DNA of 64,000 nucleotides from Rotaria sordida (taxonomy: Eukaryota; Rotifera; Eurotatoria; Philodinida; Philodinidae), in assembly GCA_905250125.1 (NCBI GenBank), contig CAJNOL010001058.1, positions 19,103 through 83,102 of the forward strand, in the 5' to 3' direction. The position numbers were made by a program, and so were the translations under genes. A model generated the notes under the pieces. The model ran no database searches and was not told the origin of the DNA. It worked only from the letters and a program-made list of their open reading frames with translations. This document shows positions 30,445 to 42,700 of this stretch, piece after piece (the first letter of the stretch is position 1; every line of letters starts with the position of its first letter).

Positions 30445-32428
30445 AAAATTTACGGAAATTTCTTGACAGACTTGCTCGCTTATACAAAGTATTGGCCCAT
30501 CTATATTGAACCTATTACTCCTCAGTTTTCAAATATGTATCTTCGACAATCTAAGAAAATGAAGGAGATAACTTGGCCATCTTTTTAAGATTTTCAATGA
30601 TTCCAAGATAGTTCTATTTATTTAAGCTAGTTCTGAATGCTATAGATGATTAGGGTAGCATGATGAGAGCCCTTGTAGATTATAGTCGGATATATTTTTC
30701 ATAGTTAATACAGTGACTTCCTAGAGTGGAATAGAATCAGTTTTCAAAAACTTTCAAGCGCAACCCCTGTCCGATTAAAATGTGAAACAAATTGGGCCAG
30801 ATTCTAACTGCTCTCCAAGAACTCCCGGCATATTGATCACATTCTGTAGTAAGGTCAAACGCGCAGCACGTCGGCATATCTGTCGTAGACTGTGTTAAAT
30901 CCAAAAACTACCGTGTCGATATGTCTGTTCCGGTCTGTAATACTTGATAACAGTTTTCGAAATATTGTGTTTTGGTCTCACCAACAACTGTGAGAGACAT
31001 GTCAATATGTGCGTTTCAATTTGTGGTGGAGTAAAAGGATATTGGGATATCTGCCACAGTCTGTAATACCACAAAAAATTTTCGACGTAGCGGTGTTTGC
31101 TATCGCAATGAACTGTGCTCGACAGCATGAGGTTTCTCCATTATATTTCACATTTTAATTCAGTAGAGATTACACTGAAAGTTATGGTTGTTAGATAAAA
31201 AACTATCTGTTTTCTCTTTTGATCTTTCCTTTTTTGTTTTTAAAATAGAAAAGTCCTAATACAAAGTATTTTGATCATGCATAAATTACGATGACTAACC
31301 TGAACCAAAGGCAAAACAGCTGTGTCTGCATGGGAAAACAGCACTCCGAAATTCTAGTGCTTCACTACACCGAAACAAGCGTTCAACTAAGTGTCTGCCG
31401 CCTTCACTCTGTTCTTCCTTTCCTTCAATCTATCCAAGGTATTCCTCACCATTTGAAATGAAGTATATTGTTTCATATTAAAAAACGTAACTAAATGAGC
31501 GATGAATGTGACAGATAAAGTTCCATCATGATTTTCTCGGAAATAGCAAATAATCTCAGATGAAGAGAAGATATCAAAGGATGAGAGTGAAATATTTGGC
31601 ACAGTAAAGCGAAGATGGTATTGGTATTTGTATAGTACTTAATGTGTGTCCTCACAACACCTCTACGTCTTCTATAAAATGCAAACCGAATACAGGCATT
31701 TTTGTTCCTCATCACTTGTTATACAAAGAAACATACACCAGTCCTTCCAATCTGCTGTCAAACAGCAGGAAAACTGTAAACTAAAAATGTGTATATGCGC
31801 ACTCTAGAGTTCTCGACAAGAAGAATAAAACGAGTCTATTGGATATTGAGTTATTTCAAGTAGTATAAGAACTATAATGAAAATACTTAAATTTTATCAA
31901 AAGCACTTGTCCTATCTCCGTAGATTTGTAGTATAAGTAGGAACATCTTTGGTGATGCAGTACATGGAAAACAGATTTTTGACCAGTACTATAAAAGTCT
32001 ATCTAAGGCGGATGCCTCCGCAAAGTGGGCAATTTGAAAAAGTCTGGTAGGTGTCTATTAAAGAGAAGCTTTATTAGGTACAGACGATGGATATTATGTT
32101 AGCTGCGTAAGAATAGAGTTTCAAAAAAATTTTAAATGATCTCCAGAAAAAAATAATTTTATAAGGGAAATTTTACAGTGCAATTCAGACTACTAAGCAG
32201 TCAAGCGAACTTTAGGAAAAGGATAGAAGCCTTTTTAGGGTTTTGCGTAGAATTCCCTTGAAGATGGTCTATTCAAGCGAGTGTTCTAATAATTAATACA
32301 AGCACCAGCAAAGCTTCCACTGCTATTCCACAGCTATGAGCCACTTTATTCAACTTAATAGTGACCAAAAATTGCGTCATTCTGTTAAAGGTAGTTCAGA
32401 TGATTGTATTTACGGTAGCGAATTTCTG
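30445..32428. other. Gene-free DNA with a degenerate tandem repeat
   Basis: This should contain the missing 5' exon or promoter of the zinc-ribbon gene, but no convincing ATG exon was found. Around 30918-31125 two units of about 130 bp repeat. Both run ctgt/ctgcc, gtctgtaatac, ttttcga, a tgttt block, then aactgtg and a closing acatg/gcatg. Other frames here look random. Confidence 0.5.
30918..31125. repeat. Degenerate tandem repeat, unit about 130 bp
   Basis: Two units align by eye (starting near 30918 and 31049) through the shared words gtctgtaatac, ttttcga and aactgtg. The ctgtc-rich words recur outside this locus at 18820 and at 52485-52590, suggesting a dispersed satellite-like family. 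Confidence 0.45.
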
Positions 32429-33292
32429 CTATCTAGAAAGGCTCCTATTAGCTTTTGAAGACTCACCAAAAGAATTCTTCTTAGTTGAGGCACTTTTCGG
32501 TGACAAAATCGTGGAAAACAGCGTTGGTTCTTTATGGATTGGTGATTTAGAGGAAAATAATGGTGTCATCGGTGGCGCTAACGGTGAAAAATTCTTTGCA
32601 GTAGCGGCCCGCCTTGGCGAAGTATGTCGAGGCTCTACGATGATTTCTTTCAAATGCACCACATGCATGCCATTGATGAACAGAGAATCATCCATTGCCT
32701 GTAGTTTAATTCCAGGCATAAGAAGAATTTCATTTTCATTCGCATGTTTTGAATATGCTGAGATAGCCTTACCATTCATACATTCAATCATAAAGATAGT
32801 TCCTTTCCCCATCGTAGGAAGAAAGTTTTGAATTACACTGATGGATGTTGTACAAGACGTAAACGACCACCAGCGAACCGTACTACCCTTCTTGTACTGT
32901 TTTGCCACGTCACCGTTTACACCGCGCCAAACACAACCGCTGTGCGATGGCAACTTTTGTATACCGATAGATAACAACTTGATGTAAGAAAACCATGGAA
33001 GAGCGTTGACCGAGTTATTAGTGCGAAGATGTCGGTTCAGAATAGTGTAGACACTGTTGAAACCTGTTTCCATAGTGTACAAGTAAATTGCCGCTGATTC
33101 ATCGCGTGTCAAACCGTGAGGTGACTCATAGCAACGCTGTTTAGCAATAGCAACAGAATCAGCGAGATTGTCGACAAGATTGAGCAGAGGACGGGTAGCG
33201 ACTTCTAGCGATACAAGAGGGGAGTGCCAATAGGCATCAATACCGAACTTTATGTTCACATGTTCATCCAAATCGATGTATCGTGAAGGCAT
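32429..33292 (-). CDS. Arginine-type mono-ADP-ribosyltransferase (ART, R-S-ExE)
   Basis: A single-exon frame of 287 aa from ATG 33292. The R-S-E signature of cholera-toxin-like ARTs is complete: Arg123 in VWRGV, Ser143 in WWSFTS, and Glu186-x-Glu188 in ANENEILLMPG, the ExE form associated with arginine transfer. The order and spacing fit the animal ecto-ART and bdelloid ART families, which transfer ADP-ribose from NAD to protein arginine. There is no signal peptide or membrane anchor at either end, so a cytosolic protein is likely. Residues about 228-287 form a Ser/Pro/Lys-rich tail with repeated SPK-like sites, possibly phosphorylated. A sampled line is 53% GC, far above neighbouring core genes. 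The gene is intronless and isolated. ART genes are strongly expanded in bdelloids, and some are thought to be horizontally acquired; that is context, not proof here. Confidence 0.88.
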   Translation of the reverse strand: MPSRYIDLDEHVNIKFGIDAYWHSPLVSLEVATRPLLNLVDNLADSVAIAKQRCYESPHGLTRDESAAIYLYTMETGFNSVYTILNRHLRTNNSVNALPWFSYIKLLSIGIQKLPSHSGCVWRGVNGDVAKQYKKGSTVRWWSFTSCTTSISVIQNFLPTMGKGTIFMIECMNGKAISAYSKHANENEILLMPGIKLQAMDDSLFINGMHVVHLKEIIVEPRHTSPRRAATAKNFSPLAPPMTPLFSSKSPIHKEPTLFSTILSPKSASTKKNSFGESSKANRSLSR

Positions 33293-34053
33293 CTTGGAAA
33301 TTTTTCAATATCTAATGGCGTACTATGGTGAGCAGTTCGAATAGACCATTATACACGTCGTATCTGGTGACGTTGATGCATTATAAAAGTAACTGTAAAA
33401 AACAACAAGTGAATTGCATCGTCATTTTGCGTTCTTTTTCTTGGAAAAAACCCTCTAAGAAATGCCGCTGCAGAATTTCTGTTATTGACTAGAGAAAAAA
33501 AGAGAAAGAATTACTCAATTCAAATTACTCCACAATGAGGAAGTCGCATGGGTTTCTTAACATCTTATGACTGTACGCACACTTCGATAATGAACTAGTT
33601 AATCTGGGTAATCATTAGAAGACAACTGGGTATAGATGGTGCATCAAGCATCTTGCTTTTGCTCGATTTGGTATTAGATGATATGATGTTGCTCGACATT
33701 GCTACAGCTATTTTTATACCCCTTTCCCCCTCCTCCAAGGATCGATTTTCGTTCAAGTACACGGGATATCCATGAAACTTTCTGAGGGTCTTCAACCCAT
33801 GGAAGTACATGCATAAAAAAATTTTCACGATTCTATACCATACCGTTCGGGAGATATTCAGGGACCAAGGTGCGAAATAGGGCTCTCAGGCGTACAGATG
33901 CTGCTTCAATGTACTTCAAGCTACAGCGCTCTGGCTGGTCTTATTTGGAAGAGGACTCCCTGCCGCTTCGAATGAGGGAAAGGAGTTTTTTGATTTTCAT
34001 TTTGTTTCATTTTTGGAGCCCCCGAAACTTTCAAGGTCGAAAAATCCAAAGCT

Positions 34054-34126
34054 GAGGGTGGGAGTGTGGACAGGTTTGGGTGCGGATATGGATCTTCTCT
34101 TCAACAGAACCCACACCCTCACCCTT
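34054..34126. repeat. Telomere-like foldback 6
   Basis: The G-rich arm contains gagggtgggagtgtgg and gggtgcggatatgg. The loop is cttctcttcaacagaa and the C-rich arm is cccacaccctcaccct. The pyrimidine loop is the complement of the purine loops seen in foldbacks 8-10. Confidence 0.75.
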
Positions 34127-35517
34127 TTAATGATATTAATTTGTATGCCTGCTTCTATTTTTATTGTTATTCCTGTGTATTCGTCATATCTTCTAATGAA
34201 CAGAATTATATGCAATAGAAAAAAATCGCATTTTTTATCCTATTTCCCATCGTCTGCATTGATTGATTCAATCACGATTATTCTTGTTCTCAAAAAATGT
34301 GTGAATATTAACTATCTTTAGTAACACAGTGAAGAAAAATCGAATGATGCCGACAGTCTGCTTACGCTTAAATTAAGTGTTCAATGTTTGATGAATGATC
34401 AAGTTTATTTTGTATGAATTGCTGAATGAAAGTTGTTGGGTTTTTTCCAACCGACGCTCTCTTTCAAGTGTTGCCTTTTTCAATGATGTTTATTTTCACT
34501 CTTCGTCTGTATTGCCAATCTCGCATAGTGAGTAATAGTAGATTGCTACTACCGAACGAAATTACATAGAAGTATGAAGAACAGAAAGGTAGAAAAAAAC
34601 CAACAATAGTCATGATTAAGATTAGTAAAAAAAATCATGAGGATTCTTTCAATTCGTCTGGCTGATAAACTAGATAAACTCGTCACGTTGTGTTAATTCT
34701 CTAAGGATCTCATGCACCGTGTATCATTCAATGTGAACAATTTTAAATATGATTTTATTTCATTGCTTCTTTTATTTCATCTTTTCTTCACATGAATAAA
34801 GAAATAAGCCAAAGGAAGCACAGAAATGAAAAGAAAAGCAAGACGGCAAGCAGTCCCTGCAGAGAGACTGTAAGTGGTGTTGTGAATATGCTCGACTCAT
34901 TTCAACTTAAAAGACATCAAGACATACTGTATTAGAATTGCCGAAAAAACATGTTTTTTGAGATAGTGGCCTTTGCGAAAGATGGATTTTCAAAACTTAG
35001 ACAGTACTAATTTTTTTAGGATAAATCGATCGAAAAGACTTCGGAGTAATTATAGCAAACAGTGGAGTAAGTCTGAACCAGAGGTTTCAATAGGTCGGAC
35101 TCGGCCAGTCCAGCGCAATCCATGGGCCGAAGTTATTTGGATAGAGAATGATGGACTGAGCCCGGCTGATTTGAAATTGCAATGGATTTTCGGAGGCTGA
35201 ATCTGATATTAAGTATAAAATTTTCAAAAGATGGCGCGTATTTCGACTAAATTTCTTCTTTCGAAAACCTGATGTAATTCATCTATTGGCTAAAACATTT
35301 CTGCAATGAACAGCAAATATGTGAAACAACACAAGAAAAAAGATAAGATTTTTGTAACCTTAAAAATTTTTCTTCATATTCAACAAAATGTTCTTGCTTA
35401 GATCTCCTCGTTCATCAGCTATTACAATATTCTCATCAGTTACATTTTCTAATTCTAATTCTGTTCCTATTGAACCTTCTCAATCATCGACTTTGGTTAA
35501 CACTATTTCTTTAACTA

Positions 35518-35622
35518 TTGGTGTTGGCTCATCAGAGTGGGTGTACACGTGAAGAGGAATCACTAACAAACTCGCCACATCCACACCCACACGCCACACA
35601 CATGCCCACACCGACACCCTTC
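35518..35622. repeat. Telomere-like foldback 7
   Basis: The left arm has ggtgttggctc and gtgggtgtac, followed by a gaagaggaat loop. The long C-rich arm is composed of ccacatccacacccacac and related words ending ccgacaccct. The C-rich arm is roughly twice the length of the G-rich arm. Confidence 0.7.
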
Positions 35623-35784
35623 GTTCTATGAAATCTATACCACAGGTGACCCTTTTGAGAATCATATTAAACAAAATTTGTCTTATTTTTTACATTAATT
35701 TCATGCAGTAATATTTCCACTATGACTTCTCTTCAACAAGATATATCGAGCTGACAATTTTGTGGTAAGTTTATCTCATTTATT

Positions 35785-35950
35785 TCTACTAGTGGCCCAA
35801 ATTTCATTGAATTTGGATAGATTTTGGAAAACGGTGGTGTCCTTTCAAGTCGAAATTCGAAAATTAGTTTTTCTGGTGTTCCTGAGAGAGGTATCATGGA
35901 TTTGATCTAACAAAAATATCCTAAAAGTACAGTATCTCCGTAATAATAAA
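35785..35950 (+). repeat. Dispersed repeat shared with 21.0 kb and 27.5 kb
   Basis: The left part (caaatttcattgaatttgg then gaaaacgg) matches 21008-21062. The right part (ctttcaagtcgaaattcg, ttagtttttctggtgttcct) matches the reverse complement of about 27500-27570. The element is therefore at least 160 bp, with partial copies elsewhere. No coding capacity is evident. Confidence 0.6.
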
Positions 35951-37649
35951 TTTAAAAAGATCGTTTTAAAAGATTTTTTGGTAGTATATCCATCATTATT
36001 ACTTGAATTCACCTTGAAGTACGTGAGAGAAGAACAAAGAAATGCATGTCTTAACTTGCTAATTACGATGGCACGAATGAAACATCTAGACGGAATGATA
36101 AGACAATTTAGCGATAAAAAAGTAACCACGTATTTCTTCCTTTATATTTGAACAAGAATCTCGCAATCAATATAATATTTACTTAATAGGTAATAAAACG
36201 AAAAATATTCGTCTTTGTTTCAGTTTGATTTGTAATCGAATACTTTTACTGTGAAGCGATATATATGTTCGACCGTGGGAACAAGAATCAAAAATTACAA
36301 TGAGAATATTTCTATACAATACCAAGTGGCATGCAAACACACATCGAAAAAAGTCTATGATTATGAAAAAAAAAGGAAAATGATTGACGTTCCAAAGGAC
36401 TTTAAAAATTATACACAATTTTTCTTCGTTAATAAATAGTTAAAAGATTTATCTTTATGTATAAAGTCGATTGAGTTCCATGCAAATTTGGTAGTGCTAG
36501 AAAATATATTGTAAATCATTAGAAAATCACATGATCAATTTTTGAGCTATGTCAATTGACCTTTGGCTGTATGGGATGCAGCACTATCAGTGAAATTCTT
36601 CTTAGTTCTTTTTTCTGTTCAACTACAAAGTTAGCATACATTCGTAAGTTGACCGTTCAATATACATCATTTAGGGGTATCGTTTTCAAATCTCTGGCAA
36701 GTGATTTTACGGTTCTGTAGCTGGAATAACTCATCCGATAACATAAGATACACAACCAAAGGGTCAGCTACGTACTCTTGTACTTCATTGAGTGGAGTTG
36801 GAGTATGGGAGTACGTTGTTTCTCCCTTGTAAAGATCATAATTAGGCTAGTTTACATAAAAAATTTCCGAATTTTTGAATCAAGTGTCTCATTAGTAAAA
36901 GATCTACATCATATCTCGGAGAGACTTCGCCCAAAAATTCTAAAATTTGTTATGAAAGTCAGTCTAGTGCAAGCCTTTATGTGGGCAAAATTTTAGGTCA
37001 AGATTAAAAAATATCGTCTTATTTTAAACGTAGATCCTACAGCAAAAATTCACTAAAAAAGGATAGAATTAGGACTTTTTAGCCATCTAAGTCTACTATC
37101 AACGTCTATGTTCGGCAATAAAACCAAAGAACTTCATTACCACACAGCTTTATATAAAATAAACACAAACCAATATGTTCGTGACATACGTTGATAATAA
37201 ATTTGACATTTCGTTGAAGTATGTTAAGTACTGAATTCCTCTTGGGCAATTCTCATTGTTGTTCACCATAAATGATATATATCCATATAAAGTCTATCAT
37301 AAATATTTAATATTCGACTTTTGATCACAACCTATTCTATTATTTAAAATCAAAAGAAACAAAAAAAAAAAAAGAGTTTCGTTATAAGTTTATTATCAAA
37401 TATTTACTTGCATATAGATACAACAATTCACTATTAACGAAAAAAAGAAAGAAAGAAAATAACACACACAAATGAGAATACTGAATGGTGACTTATTCCA
37501 ACATAATGAGAAAATTTTCGTATTGAATATTATACATATAGGTCAATATGAAACTGTTATGATGCTATTAATTATATCACAAAGATGAGTATATGTATAT
37601 CTACAATGACTCTAAAACTTGATCATTCGAATTTAATTTCGACTGTTTT

Positions 37650-37902
37650 CTATAATCCTAACTGACATAAAGAATCTAAAATTCTACAAAAGTTTATTTT
37701 GATTACATAGAGTAATAGAGCAACGAATTCGCTAGAAAATGACATGTCTCTGAATTCTTCACATACATTGATGTAGTTCAATCAAACAATGTTGTAAAGA
37801 GTTCGAAGACATTATTTTCTAGAGAATTCATTGTTTCATCACTCTATATGATCAAAATAAATTTTTGTAGAAATTTGGATTCTTTATGTCAATTATCATT
37901 AC
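37650..37902. repeat. Foldback element downstream of the LRR gene
   Basis: The arms 37650-37765 and 37785-37902 are near-complementary (ctgacataaagaatct on the left, attctttatgtcaatt on the right; both carry the ttattttgat / atcaaaataa block). The loop is only about 20 bp. It lies about 150 bp beyond the LRR stop codon, possibly within its 3' flank. Confidence 0.8.
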
Positions 37903-38057
37903 GAGAAAAAAAATTCGAAATTAAATCTGTATAATCAATTTTTGTTTTTGAAGAGTCACTATATGAATCAACAAGACGTAAATTTACATTCTCATCTCTT
38001 CTTGTTTTCCTATCTTCTGACTAGATGTGATCGAAGATAAAATTTTTTTTTACAATT

Positions 38058-39731
38058 TCAAATAATAGGTAATGTTTGTGGAATAAGTTTAAATGAAACA
38101 GTATGTCGTTTATGATAAATAATATAACTAACCATAGCAATAACTAATGAAAGAAAAAGACATGATGCTATTATAGCAAATGGAATCCATGATACAATTA
38201 AATAATTTGTAGATCCATATGTTTTTGCTTCAGGAATAAGACGTTTCATCAATGGTGTTGAAAATTGATTAACAGATTCTTCGGGATTAATGAAATATGT
38301 TGTTGTTGTTGTTGTTGCTGTTGTTGTTATTGTGCTTAGAGTACTCGTAAAACTTTCTTCATCATCATCATCATCATCATAAATATTTGGTTCCATATAA
38401 ATTTTAATAGTTGTTCGTTCATCTTTTGAATTCGAATAAAATTGTGAATCTTGTTCATTAAAATCAATTAATGGTGATACAATTGATGGTGTTATTATAG
38501 ATGGTGTATTAACTTGAATTATTTCATTTTCTTTTTGTTTACGTGTAAAATATTCTGATACAATTGAACATGATGAAAATAAACAACGATCATTATTTAT
38601 TGATTGACATTTTATTGATTGTAAACCATCATCAATCATATTATTAAGAAAAACTAATATACAATCACAATCAATATTTTCTTGTGGTAAATAAACGGTT
38701 AAACCTAACATTCGTCTTCGATTAATATAATCAGCTAAAGCACAACTTGTATTAGCTTGTAATGTTGAAAATTGTACATAACGTACATCTAATTGTTGTA
38801 AAGATATAAGAGAATTTATACTTTCACTATCTAACATTTTTAAATATGAACCAAGAATTAATGTTTGAATATGTTTTACATATTTTAATGCACCATCTGC
38901 AATACGTTCAGCATCGAAAGAAATTGATCGTAAGTTAGATAAATTTTCTAAACCATTTAAAACTTTCGGTGTAATTGAAACGTCTGGTTGAACTATATTT
39001 AAACCAGTTAATTGTTTATAATTTAAAAATGATAAAGCATCTAATTTTCTCATTTTATGAGCTTCAATTGTATAAGATTGAACTGGAAAAGGTGGAAATT
39101 CTTCACTATTAACTATATCAATCATTCGAGTAACTTTTAATGATTGAATTTGACCTGTAAATTTTGATAAAAGTAATGGATCATGTGTAACAGTAGCTCC
39201 TTCAATATTTAAATGCATTATATTTGTATTATTAAATATAGATTCAAATGATGATGTTAATGAATCAGCATAAATTGAAAGTTCATTAACATGAATATTA
39301 TCAAATGTATTATGATCAAATATAATTGATTTAGCTTTTAATGGATGTAATTCAATAATTAAACGTGAATATGGAGTATTTATTCCTTTAAATAAATTAC
39401 GAAATGTACCTGTTTTAGCATAAAATGAATAAAAATTTTGAAAACGTAATGTTATTGTTAATGAATATTGTGTTGTATTTGTAAATAATTGATTTAATAA
39501 AATAAAATAATCTGAATCAAGTTGAATATTTTCATCTGAATTAAATTTTAAATCAATTGATTGAAAATTTTTGTTTACATATGATGATATAAATGTTAAT
39601 GGAGTTAATTTTGACATTGTACAACGTATATCAATTGATTCATAACATGTACATGTCATACCAACGAACATATCACATGCTCGTGTTAATGAAAATGATA
39701 AAAGTGTTAAATAGAATAAGATAATTGACAT
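38058..39731 (-). CDS. Single-pass LRR membrane protein (557 aa)
   Basis: An intronless frame from ATG 39731, with a candidate 5'UTR splice acceptor (attttag) a few bases upstream. Residues 1-18 are a signal peptide (FYLTLLSFSLTRA). A Cys cluster (CDMFVGMTCTCY..IRC) resembles an LRR N-terminal cap. Irregular leucine-rich repeats follow (LNIEGATVT, LTGLNIVQPDV, LRSISFDAERI, LQQLDVRYVQF). A CDC...C...C group near residues 365-395 resembles an LRR C-terminal cap. The juxtamembrane stretch has an Asp/Glu run and a Thr-rich run, probably glycosylated. A transmembrane helix spans about residues 510-539, leaving a short basic cytoplasmic tail. The topology suggests a cell-surface adhesion or recognition protein; no ligand can be inferred. 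A sampled line is 27% GC, host-like. Specific orthology not recognised. Confidence 0.82.
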   Translation of the reverse strand: MSIILFYLTLLSFSLTRACDMFVGMTCTCYESIDIRCTMSKLTPLTFISSYVNKNFQSIDLKFNSDENIQLDSDYFILLNQLFTNTTQYSLTITLRFQNFYSFYAKTGTFRNLFKGINTPYSRLIIELHPLKAKSIIFDHNTFDNIHVNELSIYADSLTSSFESIFNNTNIMHLNIEGATVTHDPLLLSKFTGQIQSLKVTRMIDIVNSEEFPPFPVQSYTIEAHKMRKLDALSFLNYKQLTGLNIVQPDVSITPKVLNGLENLSNLRSISFDAERIADGALKYVKHIQTLILGSYLKMLDSESINSLISLQQLDVRYVQFSTLQANTSCALADYINRRRMLGLTVYLPQENIDCDCILVFLNNMIDDGLQSIKCQSINNDRCLFSSCSIVSEYFTRKQKENEIIQVNTPSIITPSIVSPLIDFNEQDSQFYSNSKDERTTIKIYMEPNIYDDDDDDEESFTSTLSTITTTATTTTTTYFINPEESVNQFSTPLMKRLIPEAKTYGSTNYLIVSWIPFAIIASCLFLSLVIAMVSYIIYHKRHTVSFKLIPQTLPII

Positions 39732-42700
39732 TTTAAATCTAAAATATAATTATGCATATCCTTTGAATAGAATAGAAAAAAAAACAATTTACATTAGAAG
39801 TATTAAGATTATTTAAGAGTCCTTCTATTGTTCATTATGTCATAAATATAAGAGAAACAGTACTATAAAAGATAATTACTATAGCGTAAAAGTGCCATGC
39901 AATCGATCTATCGACTACCCAAGCCTAAATGTAATAAAAAAAAAAGTGTTGTGAGATGCACAATCGATACAATCATCAATGTTATACATGGAGATGTTGT
40001 GTCATCATCGAGTGTAGTATTGAAACAATATAAATGATTTCTTTCTTATTTTCTCTCTCTTCTTCTTCTTCTTCTTCTTCTTCGTTTTCTTTATTGATAT
40101 TATTTCATCATATTGTTTTAGCAGATTTTTTTTTTTACTCTGTATTTGAAAAACTATTAGAATATGGCGTTCGGCTTGAATGCATGTATGGCACGTTTGA
40201 ATGAATGCCATGTAAGTTCATTTTTCCTTATCATAGAGAACAGGTCAAGGTCAAGGTGAATACTATTCACTTACTAACTTCAAACATGCATGCGCATGTA
40301 TTGTTTTAGATTACTGAGTATATAATACCTGTAACAAAATGTTCAAATGTGTGAAGAAGAAAAAGAAAGTGACACGTCTCGACTCTCAGTTATTCTATAT
40401 TATTAATATATATTTCGATTGTGTGCTCTTCATCTTTTTTTTTTATTTCTTCTTTGCTCTCTCTCTCTCTCTCTCTTCAATTTATAATCATATAGTTTTA
40501 AGATATCTCAACAAGCAGAATGAAATGTCTGTTCGATAAGAATGATGATAAGTGTCTCATCTAAGAGAGTTATTCAAACAATAACAATAATAATCGCTTA
40601 CCAATTCATTGATTGAAATGGAATTGCCTTTATACATACAACGATGGTCATTTCTTCTCTTGCTCTCTCTCTCTCTCTCTCTCTCCCTCTTTCTATTCAT
40701 ATACATATATATGAGTATGTGTCTGTGTGTCATTTTACTTTTTTTCTTTCTCTCTTATGGTTTCTGCTTACTTCACACGACAACAACAGCAATGAATGTT
40801 GATGATGATGCAACAATCAATTCTCTGCAGCTGTTCTTAACTCTGTTCAACTTTACTTGTCTTTTTTTTTTTTGTATGTTAGTTTTAAACGAAAAAAAAA
40901 CTCATTCAATCGAAAAAAAATATACACACACGCTCATACACCGGAAATTATCAAACCGTTTTTTAAGCGTGAAATTTACTCATCATTAATTATTTAGTTG
41001 AATGATGAGAAAGTATGATCATATCCTTACACACTCTCCAGATACATATATCAAGGGAGATCCAACCGTTCCTTTCTAATCAATATATGTCTTACCTTTA
41101 TTAATTATGCAACTTACCTGATAAAAATTTTATTTATAGTATCTGTTTTTTCTTTAGCATAAAAATAAATACGATTATTAAATTTCGAGATTTCCTATTA
41201 CTATATCGAATCTCAAAGGAATGACGATACTAATATATACAGACAGCAGATCCTTGCATTTCTGGCATATCATGAGCAATAAATATATGTATAGAGAAAG
41301 CAAAAAAAAAAAAAAAAGAAAGCAAAGAACAACTGAGGTTCTTTCTTTTTCTTCTTCTATATGTCGATGTATGTACAGATTGAAGCACTAAAGCCTCTGT
41401 ACTAGTCTAAGATAACCTTCATCTTTTTTCGTAAATTGAATAAACCAAAAAAACTAATACATACTAAGCATGAAATCGAGACATTGTGAAATCATGAAAA
41501 GTATTTTCAAGGTTTTATATTCAATCAAAGATCTATTCATTTTCATATAATAAATTTATATTAAAAAGCAAAAAAAAGAAAAATGGTAACAATATATTCA
41601 CAACATAGAACATGCATACATATATATACATATACTTTGTTGTTACTACCACTTACTATTAATATTATGTTCATCAATTTTTAATGAACTCGTTGACAAA
41701 AAACGACAATTTAAATGGACACATTGAGTGCAATCAAAATGATTAAAGAGAATAAGTAAAAAGATGTTAAATTTTAGGAGACAAAGATGAATAGGATACT
41801 CAATCATATAACAAGTACACAATATTTACTATCTATGATTGATAGAGGATTATTCAAGTTGATGCTACTATTTCTATTACCGTTGTTTATCAACTAATAC
41901 TCAGATGCAGTAAGCATGCTGATTCTCTAGCGAGTACATTCACACATACATATACTTTTCATCTGCATATATCAATTCCACCGTTGAACTACAATCTCAC
42001 AAGTATGATGTAAAAAAAAAAAAAAAAAAAGAAAAGCTCAAGAGAGAAAGAAAAATTGAACATATTAATTCGGATTTTATTATTCGGAGCAATAAATTGA
42101 TATGTCACTAAAAAATACTTTAATAATAACGGTTCATTTAATACATTTTTTTTTCCTTACCAAACATCAATTCATCGAACAATGTAATCTACATAATTGA
42201 CTTTTTTGTTTTTTGGCGTATGTGTGTATATCTGTTTGCATGAACGGCAGAAGAGAGAGAGATAATACACATTAATAGAGATGGTCGATGATGAACAAAT
42301 GAGAACATGTCTCGAGGATTAGACTAACATGCATTTGTTTGTTATTTGACTAACGATTTGAGAAAAATGATGACGTGATGGTTACTACCATTATAATATA
42401 ATTAAACTCACCTGTCTAAATCAAAATCAATCAATCAATAAAATATTGAATAGTTATTTGTGTGTGTAACATGCATAAGATCAAAGAAGATTCAAAAAGA
42501 ACAAAAAAAAAGAAACAAATTATCAGAAATAATAATAAAAGATTGATGTGTAAAAAAAGAAAAGTCAACAATTAATTCTTTAATCTTGATATAATTTGTC
42601 CACTTTTGTAATGTGATACATCACTTTTCTATGTTAAATATACAATTGATATTAACACACATTTGTTAGAAAGAGAATGCCAAGAAGTTTGATATAAACA

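Larger units (their letters stand above)
33293..37649. other. Large gene-free, repeat-bearing interval
   Basis: Frames on both strands are short and motif-free. The interval holds two telomere-like foldbacks (34.05 and 35.52 kb) and a dispersed repeat at 35785-35950 related to 21.0 and 27.5 kb. A block at 36885-36985 is a diverged relative of the foldback at 22.4 kb (gcccaaaa, gcctttatgtgggcaaaat, aggtcaagat). The 33.7-34.0 kb part is GC-richer and may be a decayed insertion. Confidence 0.5.

Noticed and set aside
32361-32831. 156-codon plus-strand frame
   Set aside because: It is antisense to the ART gene and has no domain; the minus-strand frame carries the full catalytic triad.
33595-34321. 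Small frames near 33.6-34.3 kb as a gene
   Set aside because: Frames overlap on both strands, contain no motif, and partly translate a telomere-like foldback.
40339-40989. Hydrophobic plus-strand frames rich in Leu/Ser/Phe
   Set aside because: They run through CT microsatellites and T runs and have no conserved motif.
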